A stretch of 36,235 nucleotides of DNA from Candidatus Acetothermia bacterium JdFR-48 (GCA_002011425.1 MTNJ01000047.1:16065-52299); one strand, 5' to 3'. Positions 14,379 to 22,466 are shown, counted from the first letter of the stretch. A program made the numbers and translations. The notes: a model not told the origin generated them from the letters alone.

Positions 14379-16428
14379 CACGTCACACGAAACGCGTATC
14401 GTGCGGAATCCTGCTCCCCGTCACCCATCACCCGTCACGCGTCACGGAGATAGGATCGGCGTGTTCATCTGTCACTGTGGCCACAACATCGCCGGAGCAG
14501 TGGACGTGAAGCGCGTGGCGGAGGAGCTCTCCAGATACCCGGGGGTAGTCTTTTCTACTAATTACGAATACATGTGTTCAGATCCTGGGCAAGGATTAAT
14601 AAAGCGCGCCATCCGGGAACACCGTTTGAACGCCGTAGTGGTGGCCGCCTGCTCTCCGTCTATGCATGAAGCCACCTTCCGCCGGGCGGCAAGCGAGGTC
14701 GGCTTGAACCCTTACCTCGTGGAGTGCGCCAACATCCGCGAGCACTGCTCCTGGGTCCACGACCCAGGAGAAGAGGCGACCCGCAAGGCGATCAAAATCA
14801 CGCGGACCATGGTGGAGAAGGTCAAGGGAGATCTGCCCCTGGAACCGGTGGAGGTCTCCCATGTGGAGAAGTGCCTCGTGGTCGGAGGCGGGATTGCCGG
14901 CATACAGGCGGCCCTGGATGTAGCCGAAGCGGGCTTCGAGGTGATTTTGGTGGAGAAGAGCCCCACCATCGGGGGCCATATGGCCCAGCTCTCCGAGACC
15001 TTCCCCACCCTGGACTGCTCCCAGTGCATCCTCACCCCGAAGATGGTGGAGGTGGAGCGCCACCCGAGGATCCACCTCCTCGTGAACTCCGAGGTAGAGG
15101 AGATCGCCGGCTACATCGGGAACTACCATGTGCGGATTCGCCGGAGACCCTCGTACGTGAACCCCGAGCTCTGTAACCTCTGCGGCGACTGTGAAAAGGT
15201 CTGTCCCGTCCGCGTGCCGAACGAGTTCGACCGTGGGCTCTCGGAGCGGGGGGCGATCTTCATCCCTTTCCCTCAGGCCGTCCCCTCCACCTACACCTTG
15301 GACGAGGAGACTTGTCTCGGGATCCGGCCCCTCATCTGCGGCAAATGCGCCGAGGTGTGCGAGCCGAATGCCATCGACTTCGACATGTCCGAGGAGATCA
15401 TCGAGGAAGACGTGGGGGCGATCATCATCGCCACCGGCTACGACCTCTACGAGACCGCAGCCCTCCCTGAATACTCCCCTCAGGACCCAGACGTGATCGA
15501 CCCCTTGCAGTTCGAGCGACTTCTCTCGGCCACTGGCCCCACCAGGGGCGAAGTCCGCCGCCCCTCGGACGGCAAGGTCCCCAAGACCGTGGTGTTCATA
15601 AAATGTGCGGGCTCGAGGGACCCTGAGCTCCACAAGCCTTACTGCTCCGCCATCTGCTGCATGTACACCGCCAAACACGCCCTCCTCTACAAACACGCCG
15701 TGCCTGAGGGGCGGGCCATCATCTTCTACATCGACATCCGTGCTCCGGGGAAGGGATATGAGGAGTTCATCCACCGAGTGATGGAGGAGGACCGGGTCCT
15801 CTACATTCGCGGGAAGGTCGCCAAGGTCTTCCGCGAGGGGGATAAGCTCATCGTTTGGGGCGTGGACACTCTCTCGGGTCAGAAGGTGGAAGTGGAAGCG
15901 GACCTGGTGGTCCTCGCCATGGCAGTGGTCCCCCCGAAAGGGGTGGAGAAGCTCGCCCGGACGCTCCGGCTTTCATGCCTCGACGAGAACGGGTTCCTGA
16001 AGGAGGCCCACCCGAAGCTCCGGCCGCTGGAGACGTTGGCGGGGGGGATCTTCATCGCCGGGGCGGCCCAAGGGCCTAAGGACATTCCCCAGGCGGTGAC
16101 CCAGGGCTCGGGCGCCGCGGCCAAAGCGATTGCGCTCCTCTCCGCCCCTGTCCTCACTCATTCCCCCGAGGTGGCAGAAGTGGACGAGGAGCTATGTTCC
16201 GGGTGCCAGGTCTGTGCTCCACTGTGCCCATACGGGGCCATCACCATGGAGGAAACGGCGCACGTGAACGAGATCCTGTGTGAGGGATGTGGTACATGTG
16301 TGGCCGCCTGTCCGAGCGGGGCGCTGTCCCTGCGGAACCTGGGGGACGAGCAACTCGAATCGATGGTGGCGGCAGCCCTCGCGGAGCCCGAGCCCGCGAA
16401 GGAAGCAGTGGAGGTGAAGGGTGATTGA
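14359..16428 (+). CDS. hdrA: Heterodisulfide reductase subunit A-like FAD/iron-sulfur protein
   Basis: A 689-residue HdrA: N-terminal cysteine region (ICHCGHNIAGAV near residue 37 and YMCSDPGQ near 73), FAD-binding GGGIAGIQAALDVAEAG at about 176-192, DCSQCILTPKM, a ferredoxin motif CNLCGDCEKVCP at about 272, and two C-terminal 4Fe-4S motifs, CSGCQVCAPLCP and CEGCGTCVAACP. HdrA carries the flavin that bifurcates electrons in Mvh-Hdr complexes. The ATG at 14359 has an excellent GGAGGAGG ribosome site inside korC. It gives about 30 extra N-terminal residues coded by the heptad repeats; a GTG at 14461, directly before FICHCG, would remove them. Which start is used is not certain. Confidence 0.94.
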   Translation: MSPKSGDTSHETRIVRNPAPRHPSPVTRHGDRIGVFICHCGHNIAGAVDVKRVAEELSRYPGVVFSTNYEYMCSDPGQGLIKRAIREHRLNAVVVAACSPSMHEATFRRAASEVGLNPYLVECANIREHCSWVHDPGEEATRKAIKITRTMVEKVKGDLPLEPVEVSHVEKCLVVGGGIAGIQAALDVAEAGFEVILVEKSPTIGGHMAQLSETFPTLDCSQCILTPKMVEVERHPRIHLLVNSEVEEIAGYIGNYHVRIRRRPSYVNPELCNLCGDCEKVCPVRVPNEFDRGLSERGAIFIPFPQAVPSTYTLDEETCLGIRPLICGKCAEVCEPNAIDFDMSEEIIEEDVGAIIIATGYDLYETAALPEYSPQDPDVIDPLQFERLLSATGPTRGEVRRPSDGKVPKTVVFIKCAGSRDPELHKPYCSAICCMYTAKHALLYKHAVPEGRAIIFYIDIRAPGKGYEEFIHRVMEEDRVLYIRGKVAKVFREGDKLIVWGVDTLSGQKVEVEADLVVLAMAVVPPKGVEKLARTLRLSCLDENGFLKEAHPKLRPLETLAGGIFIAGAAQGPKDIPQAVTQGSGAAAKAIALLSAPVLTHSPEVAEVDEELCSGCQVCAPLCPYGAITMEETAHVNEILCEGCGTCVAACPSGALSLRNLGDEQLESMVAAALAEPEPAKEAVEVKGD
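14376..14447 (+). repeat. Heptad inverted element A (korC/hdrA junction)
   Basis: A left arm of degenerate GTGACGC-type 7-mers (14376-14402), 17 nt of spacer, and a right arm of four tandem 7-mers of the GTCACCC/GTCACGC type (14419-14446). If the ATG at 14359 is used, the element encodes the N-terminal residues of HdrA, including SPVTRHGDR. Confidence 0.75.
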
Positions 16429-16891
16429 GGGGGACGGGTTCGAGCCCAAGATCGTGGCCTTTCTGTGCCGGTGGTGCTCTTACGCGGGAGCTGATTTGGC
16501 CGGGACAAGCCGGCTGAAATATCCCCCAAATATCGTCCCCATCCGGGTCCCTTGCTCGGGGGGAGTGGACCCGGCTTGGGTGCTACGGGCGTTCGAGAGG
16601 GGAGCCGACGGGGTCCTGATCGGGGGATGTCACCCCGGCGACTGCCACTATATCTCGGGAAACTACAAGGCCCGCCGCCGGACCGTCCTCCTGAAGAAGC
16701 TCCTCCCCCAAGTGGGGATAGAGCCAGAGAGGCTACGACTCGAGTGGATCTCCGCCACCGAAGGCCAGCGATTCGCACGGGTGGTGACGGAGTTCGTGGA
16801 GGAACTCAAAGCCTTGGGTCCCATTGAAGCCAGCGGTGACGCGTTACGCGTAACGCGTGACGGGGAAAGCCCCGCACCGAGGGGAGGTTAA
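16421..16891 (+). CDS. mvhD: MvhD-like hydrogenase iron-sulfur subunit
   Basis: A 156-residue [2Fe-2S] protein of the MvhD/FlpD family, which passes electrons from the hydrogenase to HdrA. Conserved landmarks are VAFLCRWCSYAGADLAGTSR (two cysteines), IRVPCSGGVDP, FERGADGVLIGGCHPGDCHY, NYKARRR and IEPERLRLEWISATEGQRFA. The GTG start overlaps the end of hdrA by eight bases. The last 20 or so residues (from EASGDALRVTRDG on) are coded by a heptad repeat and have no counterpart in the family. Confidence 0.93.
   Translation: MIEGDGFEPKIVAFLCRWCSYAGADLAGTSRLKYPPNIVPIRVPCSGGVDPAWVLRAFERGADGVLIGGCHPGDCHYISGNYKARRRTVLLKKLLPQVGIEPERLRLEWISATEGQRFARVVTEFVEELKALGPIEASGDALRVTRDGESPAPRGG
16836..16863 (+). 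repeat. Heptad repeat B, left-type arm
   Basis: Four perfect tandem 7-mers of the GTGACGC/GTTACGC/GTAACGC type inside the 3' end of mvhD. The central 20 bases are a perfect palindrome built on ACGCGT. It pairs in orientation with cluster C about 100 nt downstream, at the start of mvhG. Confidence 0.8.
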
Positions 16892-16896
16892 GGCGC

Positions 16897-17934
16897 ATGT
16901 ATAGGGAAAAGGATATGGAGCCGAAGAGTTCCCCTGATCTTGCTCGTCATCCGCCGGACGTCACGTATCATGATTCAACATCACGTGTTACCCGTCACGC
17001 GTCACGGCCTAGGATCGCGGTCTACTGGACTGGGAGCTGTGGGGGATGCGACGTCTCCTTCCTCGAGGTGGGAGAGGCGGTCGTGGAGATCCTCTCCCAC
17101 GTGGAGATCGCCTTCTGGCCAGCTTTAGTGGACGTAAAGCGCTCCGACCTCGAGGCCCTTCCCCCGGGGTACATCGACTTCTCCCTCATTAACGGGGTCA
17201 TTCGCACCGAAGAGAATTACGAGATGGCGAAGCTCCTGCGGGCTAAATCCAGGTACATCGTGGCCTACGGGGCCTGTGCGCACCTCGGCGGCGTCCCCTC
17301 CCTCGCCAACAATTGGGGAAAGGAAGAGATCTTCGCCGTCGTCTTCGGCCCTGGGTTTCGCCCCGGGTCCCCCGTCGGGGAGGACAACGAGGCTCAACTC
17401 CCAGACCTCATCCGGGTGGCAGTCCCCCTCGAGGAAGTGGTACGGGTGGATTACGCAGTCCCGGGCTGCCCACCGCCGGCGCCCTTGATCGACCGGTTCT
17501 TCGGGGCGCTCCTCTCCGGGGAGATGCCGGAGCCCCCATATGTCTTCGCCAACGTAAAAGCCCTGTGCGAGGAGTGTCCTCGGGAGCGCCACGACGACCG
17601 CCGCATCGAACGGATCCACCGCCCCCACGAGATCGTTCCCGATCCGAAGGAGTGTCTCTTGGAGCAGGGCCTCATTTGTTTGGGACCCGTAACTTGTGGA
17701 GGTTGCGACGCCCTTTGTCCCGATGCGGGAATGCCCTGCACGGGGTGTCTCGGTCCGACGCCCGAAGCCGGCGATCCCGGGGCGGCGATGCTCTCTGCCC
17801 TGGCGTCCCTGGTGCGGTTCGAGGACGAGGGGGAGCAATACTTCGCCAAGGAGGACGAGGCCCTCGAGGCCCTGGCCGATCCCCTGGGGACCTTCTACAT
17901 GTACTCCTTCGGGAAGTACCGGAGGGTGAGATGA
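16897..17934 (+). CDS. mvhG: NiFe hydrogenase small subunit (Mvh type)
   Basis: A 345-residue small subunit of a group 3c (methyl-viologen/F420-non-reducing type) NiFe hydrogenase. The proximal cluster motif is GSCGGCDVSFLE at about residue 46, followed by YGACAHLGG, VPGCPPPAPLI, ALCEECPRE and a cysteine-rich C-terminal stretch including GPVTCGGCDALCP, which ligate three 4Fe-4S clusters. There is no Tat signal, consistent with a cytoplasmic enzyme. The first 37 residues are largely coded by heptad repeats (SRVTRHASR) and precede the conserved PRIAVYWTGSC. A GGAGG ribosome site precedes the ATG at 16897. Confidence 0.95.
   Translation: MYREKDMEPKSSPDLARHPPDVTYHDSTSRVTRHASRPRIAVYWTGSCGGCDVSFLEVGEAVVEILSHVEIAFWPALVDVKRSDLEALPPGYIDFSLINGVIRTEENYEMAKLLRAKSRYIVAYGACAHLGGVPSLANNWGKEEIFAVVFGPGFRPGSPVGEDNEAQLPDLIRVAVPLEEVVRVDYAVPGCPPPAPLIDRFFGALLSGEMPEPPYVFANVKALCEECPRERHDDRRIERIHRPHEIVPDPKECLLEQGLICLGPVTCGGCDALCPDAGMPCTGCLGPTPEAGDPGAAMLSALASLVRFEDEGEQYFAKEDEALEALADPLGTFYMYSFGKYRRVR
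16959..17007 (+). repeat. Heptad repeat C, right-type arm
   Basis: Degenerate 7-mers followed by clean GTTACCC, GTCACGC and GTCACGG units, in the opposite orientation to cluster B. It is translated as part of the MvhG N-terminus. B and C could be the two ends of one element of about 170 bp. Confidence 0.7.
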
Positions 17935-19382
17935 AGAAGCTCACCATCGATCCGATAACCAGGCTCGAGGGGCACGGGAGGATCTTCCTCATCTTGGACG
18001 ACAACGGAAAACTCGTGGATGCCTTCCTCCAAATCCCCGAGCTCAAGGGGTTCGAGCTCTTCTGCCGGGGGCGGTTGGCGGAGGAGATGCCCCAGATAAC
18101 CGAGAGGATCTGCGGCGTGTGTCCCGAGGCCCATCACCTGGCGTCGGCCAAGTGTTTGGATGCCTGCTTCGGAACGGAGGTACCCGAGCCCGCCCGGCTC
18201 CAGCGGGAGCTCTTCTATAACGTCTATATCTTCTCCGATCACCTCCTGCACCTGATCTTCCTCGGGGGGCCAGACCTCCTGCTCGGGGCCGACGCCGAGA
18301 AGGCCAAGCGCAATATCCTCGGGATCCTGGAGGCGTACCCCGAGTTCGGGAAGAAGGTGGTGCGGGTACGTGCCGGGGCGCAGAAGATCCTGGAGAGGAT
18401 CGGAGGGAAGGCGATCCACCCCGTGTTCGCCCTCCCTGGTGGCGTGGCGAAGCCCCTCTCGGAGGAGGACCGGGCGTTCGTGGAGGAGCGGTCCAAGGCG
18501 ATGGTGGAGCTGGCGGGGGATCTCATCGAGCTCTTCCATGAGAAGATCCTCCCCGATCCCAGCTTCCAGAGTTACCTCTTGGCGGAGGAGCTTGGTTTTC
18601 CCACCCACTACATGGGCTTGGTGGACGGGAATATGGCGCCGAATTTCTACGACGGGGCACTGCGGATCGTTTCCGCAGATGGCCACGAGATCTACCACGG
18701 CCCCGCTGCCGATGCCCTCTCCCTCATCGAGGAGCACGTGGAACCCTGGACCTACGTGAAGTTCCCCTACCTCAAGGAATACGGATGGAAGGGGCTCGTT
18801 CCGGGGGCGGATTCGGGTGTCTACCGGGTGGGTCCGCTGGCGCGGCTGAATGTGGCCGAACGGATGGCCACTCCCATGGCCCAGGAGGAGTACGAGCGGT
18901 ATCTGGACTTCTTCGGGGGGAAGCCCGTCCACGCCATCTTCGCCTACCACTGGGCCCGGCTGGTGGAGCTGGTACAGGCGGCGGAGGTTACCCTCGCTTT
19001 GGTCCAAGAGAAAACTCTCACCGGGGTGGAGGTCCGGGGAGAGCTCGGGGAGCCCGGGGAGGGGGTCGGGGTGATCGAGGCCGCCCGGGGGACGCTCTTC
19101 CACCACTACAGATTGACCCCGGAGGGGCTGGTGGAGTTCGCGAACATGATCGTCGCCACCACCCACAACGCCGCCGGAATCGGGCTCTCGGTGAAGGCCA
19201 TGGCCAGGCACCTGGCGGAGGACGGGGTATGGGACGAGTCCCTCCTCAACCGCATAGAGATGGCCTTCCGTGCCTATGACCCCTGCCTCGCGTGTGCCAC
19301 CCATTTCTTTCCCGGGGAAATGCCTTTGGTAGTGGAGATCTACGGGAGCGACGGTGAGCTCAAGGTGCGCATCGGCCGTTAG
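17931..19382 (+). CDS. mvhA: NiFe hydrogenase large subunit (Mvh type)
   Basis: A 483-residue large subunit carrying the NiFe centre. The N-terminal ligand motif RICGVCPEAHH is at about residues 59-69, and the C-terminal motif DPCLACATH is at about 450-458. A 25-residue tail follows that histidine and is normally cut off by a maturation protease, which is encoded next. The ATG overlaps the mvhG stop (ATGA). The set mvhA-mvhG-mvhD with hdrABC matches the cytoplasmic H2-oxidising, electron-bifurcating complex of methanogens and some bacteria. All metal-binding cysteines are present, so the enzyme should be active. Confidence 0.96.
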   Translation: MKKLTIDPITRLEGHGRIFLILDDNGKLVDAFLQIPELKGFELFCRGRLAEEMPQITERICGVCPEAHHLASAKCLDACFGTEVPEPARLQRELFYNVYIFSDHLLHLIFLGGPDLLLGADAEKAKRNILGILEAYPEFGKKVVRVRAGAQKILERIGGKAIHPVFALPGGVAKPLSEEDRAFVEERSKAMVELAGDLIELFHEKILPDPSFQSYLLAEELGFPTHYMGLVDGNMAPNFYDGALRIVSADGHEIYHGPAADALSLIEEHVEPWTYVKFPYLKEYGWKGLVPGADSGVYRVGPLARLNVAERMATPMAQEEYERYLDFFGGKPVHAIFAYHWARLVELVQAAEVTLALVQEKTLTGVEVRGELGEPGEGVGVIEAARGTLFHHYRLTPEGLVEFANMIVATTHNAAGIGLSVKAMARHLAEDGVWDESLLNRIEMAFRAYDPCLACATHFFPGEMPLVVEIYGSDGELKVRIGR

Positions 19383-19866
19383 GGCGATCGTGGCCCTGGG
19401 GAACCCGTACCGCACCGACGACGGGGTCGGGATCGCTTTGCTCCGCCGCTTGAGGGTTATACGTGATGCTTCACGCGCGACGGGAGAGGGCACCACTTGT
19501 CACGCGTCACCCGTCACGCGTCACGAGATAGAGCTGTTGGAGGGAGTGTACGACGGGCTCCGGCTGGCCGAGGCCATCGCGGGTTATGAGGAGGTCCTCG
19601 TAGTGGACGCTGCCCCGTGGCTCCCCGCGGGCGAGGTCCTGCGGTTCGACCTCGGAGACCTCCCGGCGCGGGCGGGTTACCTCCACGGGCTGGGCCTGCG
19701 GGCGGCGCTGGAGGCATTGGCAATGGCCGGGGAGCGGGTGCCGACGGTGGAGATCTTGGCCATTGGGATCCCGGGGGACCCGCCCTTCGGCGAGGGCCTA
19801 TCCCCGGCCGTGGAAGGGGCCCTTCCCGTGGCACTGGAGGAGGCGATCCGATGGTTGAACGAATAG
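19354..19866 (+). CDS. Hydrogenase maturation protease with an in-frame repeat insertion
   Basis: A 170-residue HycI/HybD/FrhD-type endopeptidase that trims the C-terminal tail of the large subunit after nickel insertion. Motifs are IVALGNPYRTDDGVGIALL (metal-binding Asp), VVDAAPW and the histidine in GYLHGLGL. Between the first helix (LLRRLR) and ELLEGVYDGLRLAE lies an unusual stretch of about 24 residues including TRH, coded by heptad element D; relatives have a shorter loop here. The catalytic elements flank the insertion and remain in frame, so the protein is probably functional. The GTG at 19354 overlaps mvhA by 29 nt. Confidence 0.9.
   Translation: MSSRCASAVRAIVALGNPYRTDDGVGIALLRRLRVIRDASRATGEGTTCHASPVTRHEIELLEGVYDGLRLAEAIAGYEEVLVVDAAPWLPAGEVLRFDLGDLPARAGYLHGLGLRAALEALAMAGERVPTVEILAIGIPGDPPFGEGLSPAVEGALPVALEEAIRWLNE
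19456..19526 (+). repeat. Heptad inverted element D (inside the protease gene)
   Basis: A degenerate left arm (GTTATAC, GTGATGC and relatives, 19456-19483), a short spacer, and four clean right-type 7-mers (GTCACGC/GTCACCC, 19499-19526). It lies wholly inside the reading frame and adds residues such as CHASPVTRH. Confidence 0.75.
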
Positions 19867-20324
19867 ACGGTGACGCGTTACGCGTAATACGTGACGCGGG
19901 GATGGGTTCGGCAAATCCCCCATCATGCGTCACCCGTCACCCGTTACGGATCTCATCGGGGGAGCCGGACTTCGTGCGCCGGGTGGAAGAGCTCTCCGGG
20001 GAGGCCGTGTTCGCGTGTTACCAGTGCGGGAAGTGCTCGGCGGGATGTACCTTCACCTCGGGAATGGACCTCCTCCCGGCCGAGGTCATGAGGCTGTTAC
20101 AGCTTGGGGACGAGCGTGTCCTCAAGTCCGTGTCTCCGTGGGTCTGTGCCTCGTGCCTCGCGTGTGAGGTCCGTTGTCCCAAGGGGGTGGACATCGCCAA
20201 GGTAATGGAGGCCCTGAGGCTCCTCGACCTGCGGAAGGGGGAGACCGGCCTCCGATGGCGGGAGATCCCCCCGGGCGTCCCCCAGATCGCGCTGGTCGGC
20301 GCCACCCGCAAACTCACCCCGTAA
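19851..20324 (+). CDS. hdrC: Heterodisulfide reductase subunit C-like ferredoxin protein
   Basis: About 157 residues. Two 4Fe-4S motifs, CYQCGKCSAGC at about residues 58-68 and CASCLACEVRCPKGVD at about 101-116, together with GMDLLPAEVMRLLQLGDE, identify HdrC. It links HdrA and HdrB electronically. A GGAGGAGG ribosome site precedes the ATG, which overlaps the protease gene by 16 nt. About 30 N-terminal residues (DALRVIRD to VTRHPLR) come from heptad element E and precede the conserved EPDFVRRVEELSG. The C-terminus is a little shorter than usual and ends just before another heptad arm. Confidence 0.93.
   Translation: MVERIDGDALRVIRDAGMGSANPPSCVTRHPLRISSGEPDFVRRVEELSGEAVFACYQCGKCSAGCTFTSGMDLLPAEVMRLLQLGDERVLKSVSPWVCASCLACEVRCPKGVDIAKVMEALRLLDLRKGETGLRWREIPPGVPQIALVGATRKLTP
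19870..19949 (+). repeat. Heptad inverted element E (start of hdrC)
   Basis: Four left-type 7-mers (19870-19897), a spacer of 31 nt that can itself fold through GATGGG/CCCATC, and three right-type 7-mers GTCACCC, GTCACCC, GTTACGG (19929-19949). The whole element is about 80 bp and is translated within hdrC. Confidence 0.8.
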
Positions 20325-20788
20325 CGGGTGACACGTGACAGGTAGGGATGATGAAGAGCCATAAGGATCTTGACGTTTGGAAGGAAGCGATGCCGTTGGT
20401 GAAATGTGTATATGAGCTGAGTGCGGTCCTTCCGCGGGAAGAGGTCTACGGCCTTGCGGCGCAGATGCGCCGGGCAGCCGTTTCGGTGCCGAGCAATATC
20501 GTGGAGGGGGCAGCCCGCGACCCCCTCAAGGAATTCATCCAGTTCCTATACGTGTCGCTTGGTTCCCTATCCGAGCTCGAAACACAGCTCATACTGGCGA
20601 AGGAAATATTCGGTTGTGGCGCCACTTCGCCGGGAAACCCCATCGATCGGCTGGGCAAGATGCTGATCGGTTTGATCAAGACCCTGCGAAAGCGAGGGGA
20701 GGGAGGTGAAAACCTTGCCCAATGAAGCCGTTCCTAAATCAGCGAAAGCGTCCGCCTCTCCTCAGACGTCACACATCACGCGTTACGC
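20321..20788 (+). mobile_element. Putative S23/IVS-like element: S23 gene between inverted heptad arrays
   Basis: A left-type array GTAACGG, GTGACAC, GTGACAG (20321-20341) and a right-type array GTCACAC, ATCACGC, GTTACGC (20768-20788) enclose 426 nt holding the S23 four-helix gene. In many bacteria S23 genes sit inside 23S rRNA intervening sequences closed by an inverted-repeat stem. The same geometry here lies inside a protein operon, between hdrC and hdrB. The right array is translated within the N-terminus of hdrB. Calling it mobile is an inference; no target-site duplication is obvious. Confidence 0.5.
20348..20725 (+). CDS. S23/IVP-family four-helix-bundle protein
   Basis: A 125-residue protein (123 if the second ATG at 20351 is used) with the S23 family pattern: KDLDVWKEAMPLVKCVYELS, then YGLAAQMRRAAVSVPSNIVEG, then EFIQFLYVSLGSLSELETQL and a closing GKMLIGLIKTLRK. 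The family was named for ORFs in 23S rRNA intervening sequences and includes the Avd protein of diversity-generating retroelements; its biochemical role is unclear, though nucleic-acid binding is known for Avd. The gene interrupts the hdrC-hdrB order. Its codons are richer in A and T than those of its neighbours, which suggests acquisition. Its end overlaps the start of hdrB. Confidence 0.9.
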   Translation: MMKSHKDLDVWKEAMPLVKCVYELSAVLPREEVYGLAAQMRRAAVSVPSNIVEGAARDPLKEFIQFLYVSLGSLSELETQLILAKEIFGCGATSPGNPIDRLGKMLIGLIKTLRKRGEGGENLAQ

Positions 20789-21659
20789 GGTACCGTATTT
20801 CCCCGGTTGTGCCCTGAAGGACCAGGCCGTGGGCTTCGAACGTTCGGCCCGGGCCGCCCTCTTGCGACTCGGGTGGGAGCTGAAAGAACTCCCCCGATGG
20901 AACTGCTGCGGTACGGTCTATTCCCTCTCCACCGACGACCTCATGCGCCATGTGGCCCCGGTGCGAAACTTCATTCGTGTCCAGGAGATGGGCGAGGAGA
21001 GGTTCGTCGCCCTCTGTGCCATGTGCTACAACACCTTGAAACGGTCGGCGCGGTTCGTGGCCGCGGACCTTGGGAGACTTTCGCGCATTAACGCCTTCAT
21101 GGATGAGGAGCCGGACTATCGCGGGGGCGTGGAGGTGCTTCATCTGCTCCAGTTCCTGCGGGACGAGATCGGATTTGAAGAGATCGAATCCCGGGTAGAA
21201 AAGCCCCTATACGGGCTCAAGGTGGCCCCCTACTACGGGTGCATGTTGCTCCGACCCCGTGAAGTGGGGATCGACCACCCCGACGCCCCGGAGACCATGG
21301 AGCTTTTGTTCGAGCACTTGGGAGCGGAAGCGGTGAACTCCCCCCACAAAGTGGAGTGCTGTGGGGCATATCAGACGGTTGCCAACCCAGGGGTCGTCCG
21401 GGAGCGTGTGCGGGAGATCGTGGGGGCGGTGGCGCGGCGTGACGCGGACTTGATCGTCACAAGCTGCCCCCTTTGTACCTACAACCTGGAACGCCACCAA
21501 CTTTCCATAACGGGTGAAGAGAAAACGCGTCACGGAATCCCGATTCTCTACTTCACCCAGCTTCTGGGGTTCGCCCTGGGGGTCCCGGAAGGGGAGCTCG
21601 GGCTCGGGGGCGCGGCCATTGACCCGCGGCCGGCACTTTCGCAGCTCGTAGGAGGTTGA
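20715..21659 (+). CDS. hdrB: Heterodisulfide reductase subunit B-like CCG-domain protein
   Basis: About 314 residues with two cysteine-rich CCG domains: PYFPGCALKD, WNCCGTVYS and CAMCYNTLK in the first, and PYYGCMLLRP, VECCGAYQT and SCPLCTYNLE in the second. These bind the paired noncubane 4Fe-4S clusters that reduce disulfides in HdrB. The conserved protein begins only at YAVPYFPGC; the preceding 25 or so residues contain repeat-coded SHITRYA. TTG at 20715 is preferred because GGAGG lies eight bases upstream; GTG at 20706 is the alternative. The gene is immediately followed by a tfrB-like gene. In methanogen TfrB an HdrB-like domain is fused at the C-terminus, so this protein may serve the fumarate reductase. 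Confidence 0.93.
   Translation: MPNEAVPKSAKASASPQTSHITRYAVPYFPGCALKDQAVGFERSARAALLRLGWELKELPRWNCCGTVYSLSTDDLMRHVAPVRNFIRVQEMGEERFVALCAMCYNTLKRSARFVAADLGRLSRINAFMDEEPDYRGGVEVLHLLQFLRDEIGFEEIESRVEKPLYGLKVAPYYGCMLLRPREVGIDHPDAPETMELLFEHLGAEAVNSPHKVECCGAYQTVANPGVVRERVREIVGAVARRDADLIVTSCPLCTYNLERHQLSITGEEKTRHGIPILYFTQLLGFALGVPEGELGLGGAAIDPRPALSQLVGG
21507..21535 (+). repeat. Degenerate heptad pair H inside hdrB
   Basis: ATAACGG and GTGAAGA followed eight bases later by GTCACGG. It is translated as TGEEKTRHG. The protein is about normal length here, so this could be chance or a much-decayed element. Confidence 0.35.
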
Positions 21660-21663
21660 GAGG

Positions 21664-22464
21664 ATGGGCCAGGAGATAATGGAGCGGATCCGCGAGGCCA
21701 ACGAGGCGGTGATCACCGGGATCGACGACGCCGACATCGCGCACTGGGTCAGCATCTACATCATGGGGAAGGCCTACCGGGTTCCGGCGGACATCACACT
21801 GATGCAGGCCATCGAGTACGCGGGGTACCGCTTCGTGCGCGGGGCGGGGTGCCGGGCCGGATTCTGCGGCGCCTGCGCCACGGTGTACCGGGTAGCCGGC
21901 GATTGGCGCCTGAAGGCGGCCCTAGCGTGCCAGACCCGGGTCGAGGACGGGATGTACCTGGTGCAGATCCCCTTCGCCCCTGCGGAGAAGCCCTCATACC
22001 GGATCGAGGAGGAGGCCCCGGCCGGGACCACCCTCCTCAAGCACTTCCCTGAGATCGCCCGGTGCGTGGCCTGCAATACCTGTACCAAGGCCTGCCCCCA
22101 GGAGCTGGAGGTGATGGACTACATCCAGGCGGCGCTCCGGGGGGACCTGAAAGGAGTTGCCGAGCTCTCCTTCGACTGCATCCAATGTGGACTTTGCTCC
22201 ATCCGATGCCCAGCGGAGATCGTCCACTACCACGTGGCCCAGTTTGCCCGCAGGCTTTACGGCCGGAGTCTCCCCGTCCCCGGGCACGTGGTGGAGCGGG
22301 TCGAGGAAATCGAGTCCGGCGTGTACGCGGAGGAGTTCGAACGGCTCATGTCCTTGAGCCGCGAAGAGATCGAGGAGCTTTACAAGAAGGAGCAGCGGGA
22401 GAAGGGCGGCCTCAAATCCGATGACGCGTCACGCGTAACGCGTAACGGGCAGGGGGAGGGATAG
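21664..22464 (+). CDS. Fumarate reductase-type iron-sulfur subunit (TfrB N-terminal-half-like)
   Basis: A 266-residue FrdB/SdhB-like protein. A plant-type [2Fe-2S] motif, GAGCRAGFCGACATVYR (about residues 60-76) with a further cysteine in ALACQ, is followed by CVACNTCTKACP at about 138 and CIQCGLCSIRCPAEI at about 175. It passes electrons to the flavoprotein encoded next. Methanogen TfrB continues into an HdrB-like domain, but this protein stops, and a separate HdrB lies just upstream. The last 15 residues (DDASRVTRNGQGEG) are coded by a heptad array. A GGAGG ribosome site lies upstream of the ATG at 21664. Confidence 0.88.
   Translation: MGQEIMERIREANEAVITGIDDADIAHWVSIYIMGKAYRVPADITLMQAIEYAGYRFVRGAGCRAGFCGACATVYRVAGDWRLKAALACQTRVEDGMYLVQIPFAPAEKPSYRIEEEAPAGTTLLKHFPEIARCVACNTCTKACPQELEVMDYIQAALRGDLKGVAELSFDCIQCGLCSIRCPAEIVHYHVAQFARRLYGRSLPVPGHVVERVEEIESGVYAEEFERLMSLSREEIEELYKKEQREKGGLKSDDASRVTRNGQGEG
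22421..22448 (+). repeat. Heptad repeat I, left-type arm at tfrB end
   Basis: Four tandem 7-mers (ATGACGC, GTCACGC, GTAACGC, GTAACGG types), coding the C-terminus of the iron-sulfur subunit. The matching right-type arm J follows the flavoprotein gene 1.7 kb downstream. Confidence 0.75.
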
Positions 22465-22466
22465 AC

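Noticed and set aside
17895-19496. Long antisense reading frame of 533 codons opposite mvhA
   Set aside because: It mirrors a high-GC coding gene with full hydrogenase motifs, has no recognisable domain, and is rich in His, Pro, Gly and Arg, as expected of a shadow frame. The same applies to antisense frames at 14596-15774, 22701-24008, 24582-25565 and 25316-26869.
19354-19866. Hydrogenase protease as a pseudogene disrupted by element D
   Set aside because: The reading frame is intact and both metal-binding regions and the histidine are present on either side of the insertion.
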